Of a stretch of 42,986 bases of DNA, positions 38,015-42,986 are shown piece by piece. This stretch comes from Candidatus Fimousia stercorigallinarum (GTDB lineage: Bacteria; Bacillota; Clostridia; Lachnospirales; Lachnospiraceae). The stretch's first letter is position 1, and the number at the start of each line of letters is the position of its first letter. Location of the stretch: assembly GCA_018715775.1 (NCBI GenBank), contig DVKZ01000014.1:1-42986 (forward strand), read 5' to 3'. The notes beneath the pieces are model-generated. The model had not been told where the DNA came from, did not search any database, and worked only from the letters and a program-made list of their open reading frames with translations. The translations under genes were made by a program, and so were the position numbers.

Positions 38015-39097
38015 ATGAACTATAATGTTGCTGTTATTAAGGGTGACGGTATCGGACCGGAGATCGTTACAGAAGCAATGAAGGTAATCGATAAAGCGGT
38101 TTCAAAAAAAGGAATCTCTTTTCATTACACAGAAGTTTTGATGGGCGGAGCATCCATCGATGAATATGGAAAACCGTTGACAGATGAAACATTAGAGATT
38201 TGTAAAAACAGTGACGCTGTATTGATGGGATCGATTGGCGGGAATACAACGACTTCTCCCTGGTATCAGCTGCCTGCAAATTTAAGACCGGAAGCAGGTC
38301 TGTTGGCGCTGAGAAAAGGATTGAATCTGTATGCGAATATGCGTCCTGCATATTTATACAATGAATTGAAAGATGCCTGTCCTTTAAAAGAAAGTATTAT
38401 AAAAGATGGTTTTGATATGATCATCATGAGAGAGTTAACCGGTGGTCTATATTTTGGAGAAAGAAAAACGGTAGAGGAAAACGGTGTTTTAAAAGCATAT
38501 GATTCTCTTACTTATGATGAAAATGAAATCCGCCGAATTGCGGTAAAGGGCTTTGAGACAGCTGTGAAACGGAATAAAAAAGTGACAAGCGTCGATAAAG
38601 CAAATGTATTGGATTCTTCCAGATTATGGAGAAAAGTTGTGGAGGAAGTTTCCAAAGACTATCCGGAAGTAACGTTGGAACATATGTTAGTGGATAACTG
38701 TGCAATGCAGCTTGTGAATGATCCGGGACAATTTGATGTGATCTTAACAGAAAACATGTTTGGAGATATTTTATCGGATGAAGCAAGTATGGTAACGGGT
38801 TCTATTGGTATGTTATCTTCTGCGAGCATGTCAGATGGAAAATTCGGTTTATATGAACCGAGCCATGGTTCGGCTCCGGATATTGCAGGACAGAATATTG
38901 CCAATCCGATCGCTACGATTCTTTCCGCAGCTATGATGCTTCGCTATTCCTTTGATCTGGACGAAGAAGCAGATGCCGTTGAAAATGCTGTAAAGCAGGT
39001 TCTGGCAGAAGGATATCGTACCGTTGATATTATGTCTGACGGATGTACGCAGGTAGGAACCGATAAAATGGGTGATTTGATTGCAGAACGTATTTAG
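38015..39097 (+). CDS. leuB: 3-isopropylmalate dehydrogenase
   Basis: ATG at 38015; MNYNVAVIKGDGIGPEIVTEAMKVIDKA; ENMFGDILSDEASMVTGSIGMLSSAS; YEPSHGSAPDIAGQNIANPIATILSAAMMLRYS. Confidence 0.95.
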   Translation: MNYNVAVIKGDGIGPEIVTEAMKVIDKAVSKKGISFHYTEVLMGGASIDEYGKPLTDETLEICKNSDAVLMGSIGGNTTTSPWYQLPANLRPEAGLLALRKGLNLYANMRPAYLYNELKDACPLKESIIKDGFDMIIMRELTGGLYFGERKTVEENGVLKAYDSLTYDENEIRRIAVKGFETAVKRNKKVTSVDKANVLDSSRLWRKVVEEVSKDYPEVTLEHMLVDNCAMQLVNDPGQFDVILTENMFGDILSDEASMVTGSIGMLSSASMSDGKFGLYEPSHGSAPDIAGQNIANPIATILSAAMMLRYSFDLDEEADAVENAVKQVLAEGYRTVDIMSDGCTQVGTDKMGDLIAERI

Positions 39098-39135
39098 TTT
39101 TGTGACTATAAGATGATAGAAGGAGGATATATATC

Positions 39136-40803
39136 ATGAAAAGTGATGCAGCCAGAAAAGGAATGCAGGCTTCCCCTGCAAGATCTTTATTTAACGCATT
39201 AGGTCATACAGAAGAAGAGATGAAACGGCCGTTGGTCGGAATTGTAAACTCATATAATGAGATTGTTCCGGGACATATGAATCTTGATAAGATTACGGAA
39301 GCAGTAAAATTAGGAGTTGCTATGGCAGGCGGTACACCAGTTGTATTTCCGGCAATTGCTGTCTGTGATGGGATTGCGATGGGACACATCGGAATGAAAT
39401 ATTCTCTTGTAACAAGAGACCTGATCGCAGATTCTACAGAGGCTATGGCAATCGCTCATCAGTTTGATGCGCTTGTTATGATCCCGAACTGCGATAAAAA
39501 TGTTCCGGGACTTTTAATGGCAGCAGCCAGGGTCAATGTTCCGACGATTTTTGTAAGCGGCGGTCCGATGCTTCCCGGTCATGTAAAAGGACAAAGAACG
39601 AGTTTATCGTCGATGTTTGAAGCAGTTGGTTCTTATTCTGCAGGAACGATGACGAGTGATGACGTATTAGAATTTGAACATAAAGCATGTCCGACGTGTG
39701 GATCTTGTTCCGGTATGTATACAGCAAACTCGATGAACTGTTTAACAGAAGCTCTCGGAATGGGCTTAAGCGGTAACGGAACAATTCCTGCTGTATATTC
39801 TGAAAGACTAAAACTTGCAAAACATGCCGGTATGCAAGTGATGGAATTATATCGCAAGAATATCAAACCGCGTGATATTATGACAAAAGAGGCTTTTTTA
39901 AATGCGCTTACGGTTGATATGGCATTGGGATGTTCTACAAACAGCATGCTTCACCTGCCGGCGATCGCTCATGAAGCAGGAGTAGAATTGAATGTTGATA
40001 TTGCAAATGAGATCAGTTCAAAGACACCGAATCTGTGTCATCTTGCTCCGGCAGGACATACATATATGGATGAGCTGAATGAAGCGGGCGGTGTATGGGC
40101 TGTTATGAACGAATTGACAAAGAAAGATCTGCTTCATCTGGAATGCATGACATGTACCGGAAAGACCGTTGGAGAAAATATTAAAGGATGCGTAAATCGT
40201 AATCCGCAAGTAATCCGTCCGGTTGAAAATCCATATAGTGAAGTTGGTGGAATTGCGGTATTAAAAGGTAATTTAGCTCCGGATTCTTGTGTGGTAAAAC
40301 GTTCTGCAGTGGTACCGGAAATGCTGAAGCATGAAGGTCCTGCACGTGTCTTTGACTGCGAAGAAGATGCGATCGCAGCGATCAAAGGCGGCAAGATCGC
40401 AGCCGGAGATGTTGTTGTGATCCGCTATGAAGGCCCAAAAGGCGGACCGGGTATGAGAGAGATGTTAAATCCGACATCCGCGATTGCCGGTATGGGACTT
40501 GGTTCTTCCGTAGCCCTGATCACAGATGGACGTTTCAGTGGAGCAAGCCGCGGTGCCTCGATTGGTCATGTTTGTCCGGAGGCAGCACAGGGCGGTCCGA
40601 TCGCACTGATCGAAGAAGGCGATATTATTCAGATTGATATCGATAATCACAGCCTGAATGTTAAATTAACAGATGAAGAATTGGCGGCACGTAAAGCAAA
40701 ATGGCAGCCAAAGGCTCCAAACATTACAACCGGTTATCTTGCCCGCTATGCTTCATTAGTAACAGACAGCTGTAAAGGCGCTGTATTAAGTGTAAAAGAA
40801 TAA
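39136..40803 (+). CDS. ilvD: Dihydroxy-acid dehydratase
   Basis: 555 aa; [70 protein letters not shown]. Confidence 0.97.
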   Translation: MKSDAARKGMQASPARSLFNALGHTEEEMKRPLVGIVNSYNEIVPGHMNLDKITEAVKLGVAMAGGTPVVFPAIAVCDGIAMGHIGMKYSLVTRDLIADSTEAMAIAHQFDALVMIPNCDKNVPGLLMAAARVNVPTIFVSGGPMLPGHVKGQRTSLSSMFEAVGSYSAGTMTSDDVLEFEHKACPTCGSCSGMYTANSMNCLTEALGMGLSGNGTIPAVYSERLKLAKHAGMQVMELYRKNIKPRDIMTKEAFLNALTVDMALGCSTNSMLHLPAIAHEAGVELNVDIANEISSKTPNLCHLAPAGHTYMDELNEAGGVWAVMNELTKKDLLHLECMTCTGKTVGENIKGCVNRNPQVIRPVENPYSEVGGIAVLKGNLAPDSCVVKRSAVVPEMLKHEGPARVFDCEEDAIAAIKGGKIAAGDVVVIRYEGPKGGPGMREMLNPTSAIAGMGLGSSVALITDGRFSGASRGASIGHVCPEAAQGGPIALIEEGDIIQIDIDNHSLNVKLTDEELAARKAKWQPKAPNITTGYLARYASLVTDSCKGAVLSVKE

Positions 40804-40818
40804 ACAGGGGTGTAGCAG

Positions 40819-42501
40819 ATGATGAAACAATTGAACGGTTCACAAATTGTCATTGAATGTTTAAAAGAGCAGGGGGTAGATACGGTTTTTGGTTATCCGG
40901 GCGGCGCGATCTTAAACATTTATGATGAATTGTATAAACAAAAAGATAGAATCACGCATATTTTGACGTCTCATGAACAGGCAGCTTCTCATGCGGCAGA
41001 CGGATATGCGAGAGCAACAGGAAAGGTAGGCGTATGCCTGGCTACTTCCGGACCGGGTGCAACAAATCTGGTAACCGGAATTGCTACCGCATACATGGAT
41101 TCGATACCGATCGTTGCAATTACCTGTAACGTTGGCGTTAATCTGTTAGGAAAAGACAGTTTCCAGGAAATTGATATCACAGGTATTACAGTTCCGATCA
41201 CAAAATATAATTTTATTGTAAAAGATGTCAAAAATCTGGCGGATACGATTCGCCGGGCTTTTGATATTGCTCGATCCGGAAGACCCGGACCGGTACTGAT
41301 CGATATTCCAAAAGATGTTACTTCTGCAGTGACCGGATATAAGAAAATGCCGGTTGTTCCTGTAAAGAGGGAAACGGTGAAGATTCAGGAAAGAGATATC
41401 TATAAAGCCGTTGATATGATCAAAGCAGCAAAAAAACCGTTTATTTTAGTGGGCGGCGGTGCAACGTTATCGAATGCAAGTTTTGAATTGGCGAAATTTG
41501 TAGAAAAGACGAATGCTCCGGTATGCGATACTTTGATGGGAAAAGGTGCGTTTGACGGCACAAATCCGTTATATACCGGCATGATTGGTATGCATGGTAC
41601 GAAAACTTCGAATCTCGGCGTGACCGAATGTGATCTTTTGATCACGATCGGAGCCCGCTTTAGCGACAGAGTATTTGGTAACCCGGATAAATTTGCACAG
41701 AATGCAAAGATTTTACAGATTGATATTGATCCTGCAGAAATCAATAAGAATATTATTGTAGATGCGTGTATCATTGGAGATATTAAAGCGGTACTAACGA
41801 TGATCAACCGCCGTCTTGGACAGCAGCATCATGAAGAATGGATCAAACATATTGAAGAATTAAAGGAAAAATATCCGTTAACGTATAAAAAAGAAATGCT
41901 TGCCGGTCCTCAGGTTATTGAGAAAGTATATGAGAAGACAAAAGGGGACGCAATTATCGTAACCGAAGTTGGACAGCATCAAATGTGGACAGCACAGTTT
42001 TATAAATTTGACCAGCCGAGAAAACTGTTAACATCCGGCGGTCTTGGAACAATGGGCTATGGTCTGGGTGCTGCAATGGGCGCGAAGATGGGACGGCCGG
42101 ATAAAACTGTGATCAATGTCGCAGGAGACGGATGTTTCCGTATGAACATTAATGAACTTGCAACTGCAGCACGTTATCAGATCCCGATCATCGAGATTGT
42201 GATCGATAACCGCGTACTTGGAATGGTTCGTCAGTGGCAGTCTTTATTCTACGAGGAACGATATTCTTATACAACGTTAAATGATGGGGTTGATTTTATA
42301 AAAGTTGCAGAAGGTTTTGGTGTTGCCGGAAAGCATGTTCGTACCATTGAAGAATTTGAAGAGGCATTTGATGAAGCACTCGCTTCAAACAAACCTTATG
42401 TGATCGACTGTCATATTGACAGCGATGAAAAAGTATGGCCGATGGTCTCTCCGGGCGGTGCGATTGCAGACGCTTTTACGGAAGAAGATTTAAGCAAATA
42501 G
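40819..42501 (+). CDS. ilvB: Acetolactate synthase large subunit
   Basis: 560 aa; VFGYPGGAILNIYDELY, TSHEQAASHAADGYARATGKVGVCLATSGPGATNLVTGIATAYMDSIP; TPP-binding GDGCFRMNINELATA. Confidence 0.96.
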   Translation: MMKQLNGSQIVIECLKEQGVDTVFGYPGGAILNIYDELYKQKDRITHILTSHEQAASHAADGYARATGKVGVCLATSGPGATNLVTGIATAYMDSIPIVAITCNVGVNLLGKDSFQEIDITGITVPITKYNFIVKDVKNLADTIRRAFDIARSGRPGPVLIDIPKDVTSAVTGYKKMPVVPVKRETVKIQERDIYKAVDMIKAAKKPFILVGGGATLSNASFELAKFVEKTNAPVCDTLMGKGAFDGTNPLYTGMIGMHGTKTSNLGVTECDLLITIGARFSDRVFGNPDKFAQNAKILQIDIDPAEINKNIIVDACIIGDIKAVLTMINRRLGQQHHEEWIKHIEELKEKYPLTYKKEMLAGPQVIEKVYEKTKGDAIIVTEVGQHQMWTAQFYKFDQPRKLLTSGGLGTMGYGLGAAMGAKMGRPDKTVINVAGDGCFRMNINELATAARYQIPIIEIVIDNRVLGMVRQWQSLFYEERYSYTTLNDGVDFIKVAEGFGVAGKHVRTIEEFEEAFDEALASNKPYVIDCHIDSDEKVWPMVSPGGAIADAFTEEDLSK

Positions 42502-42539
42502 ATAATAATAAAAAAAGAAAAGATGTGGAGGCATTAAAA

Positions 42540-42986
42540 ATGGGAAGAGTCTATAATTTTTCGGCAGGTCCAGCGGTTTTACCAGAGGAAGTGCTAAAAG
42601 AAGCAGCAGAAGAAATGTTAGATTACAGAGGATGCGGCATGTCCGTTATGGAAATGAGTCATCGATCTAAAATGTTTCAGGACATTATCGATGAAGCTGA
42701 AGCAGACCTTCGTGATCTTTTAAACATTCCTGATAACTATAAGGTATTATTTTTACAAGGTGGAGCTTCCCAGCAGTTTTCAGCAGTTCCAATGAATTTA
42801 ATGAAAAACGGAGTTGCAGATTATATTATTACAGGGCAGTGGGCAAAAAAAGCGTATGAAGAAGCTCAAAAATATGGAAAAGTAAATGTAATTGCTTCAT
42901 CTGCAGATAAGACCTTTTCTTATATTCCGGACTGCTCCGATTTAAATGTATCAGAAGATGCAGACTATGTATATGTGTGTTACAAC
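42540..42986 (+). CDS. serC: Phosphoserine aminotransferase, 5' part (truncated by window end)
   Basis: MGRVYNFSAGPAVLPEEVLKEAAEEMLDYRGCGMSVMEMSHRSKMFQDI...LFLQGGASQQFSAVPMNL. Confidence 0.96.
   Translation, partial: MGRVYNFSAGPAVLPEEVLKEAAEEMLDYRGCGMSVMEMSHRSKMFQDIIDEAEADLRDLLNIPDNYKVLFLQGGASQQFSAVPMNLMKNGVADYIITGQWAKKAYEEAQKYGKVNVIASSADKTFSYIPDCSDLNVSEDADYVYVCYN

Overview
The window reads as a chromosomal segment of a low-GC Gram-positive anaerobe. Gene content and order (split ThrE exporter, TIGR03960-type radical SAM plus DUF2344 plus RNase G, the L21-Prp-L27-Obg-YhbY-NadD-YqeK-RsfS run, lexA divergent from a YneA-like gene) suggest Clostridia, probably Lachnospiraceae; this is inference. 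Most of it is housekeeping: leuS, MATE pump, aconitase-family hydratase, MoxR/DUF58/transglutaminase cluster, sigma factor plus ABC operon, MacB-like ABC fusion, threonine/serine exporter, ECF sigma/DUF4179 pair, ribosome and NAD genes, leuB-ilvD-ilvB, and a serC 5' part. No CRISPR array, prophage, defence island, tRNA or rRNA was seen. Items worth a second look: a three-hairpin 53-bp tandem repeat with compensatory changes (24312-24443); a 40-bp dyad centred on the hydratase promoter (9258-9297); a small Cys-rich gene cluster whose products share a W-hydrophobic-LLFC-Cys motif (7164-8478); a shortened NagB-like protein that seems to lack catalytic motifs (6603-7091); a 2-hydroxyacid dehydrogenase with one in-frame TAG (26316-27296); a promoter-to-terminator unit of about 94 nt on the minus strand (27891-28019); and three LexA-like boxes between lexA and a LysM gene. 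I did not find a convincing complete new multi-gene system. All family names are from reading the translations; no search was run.
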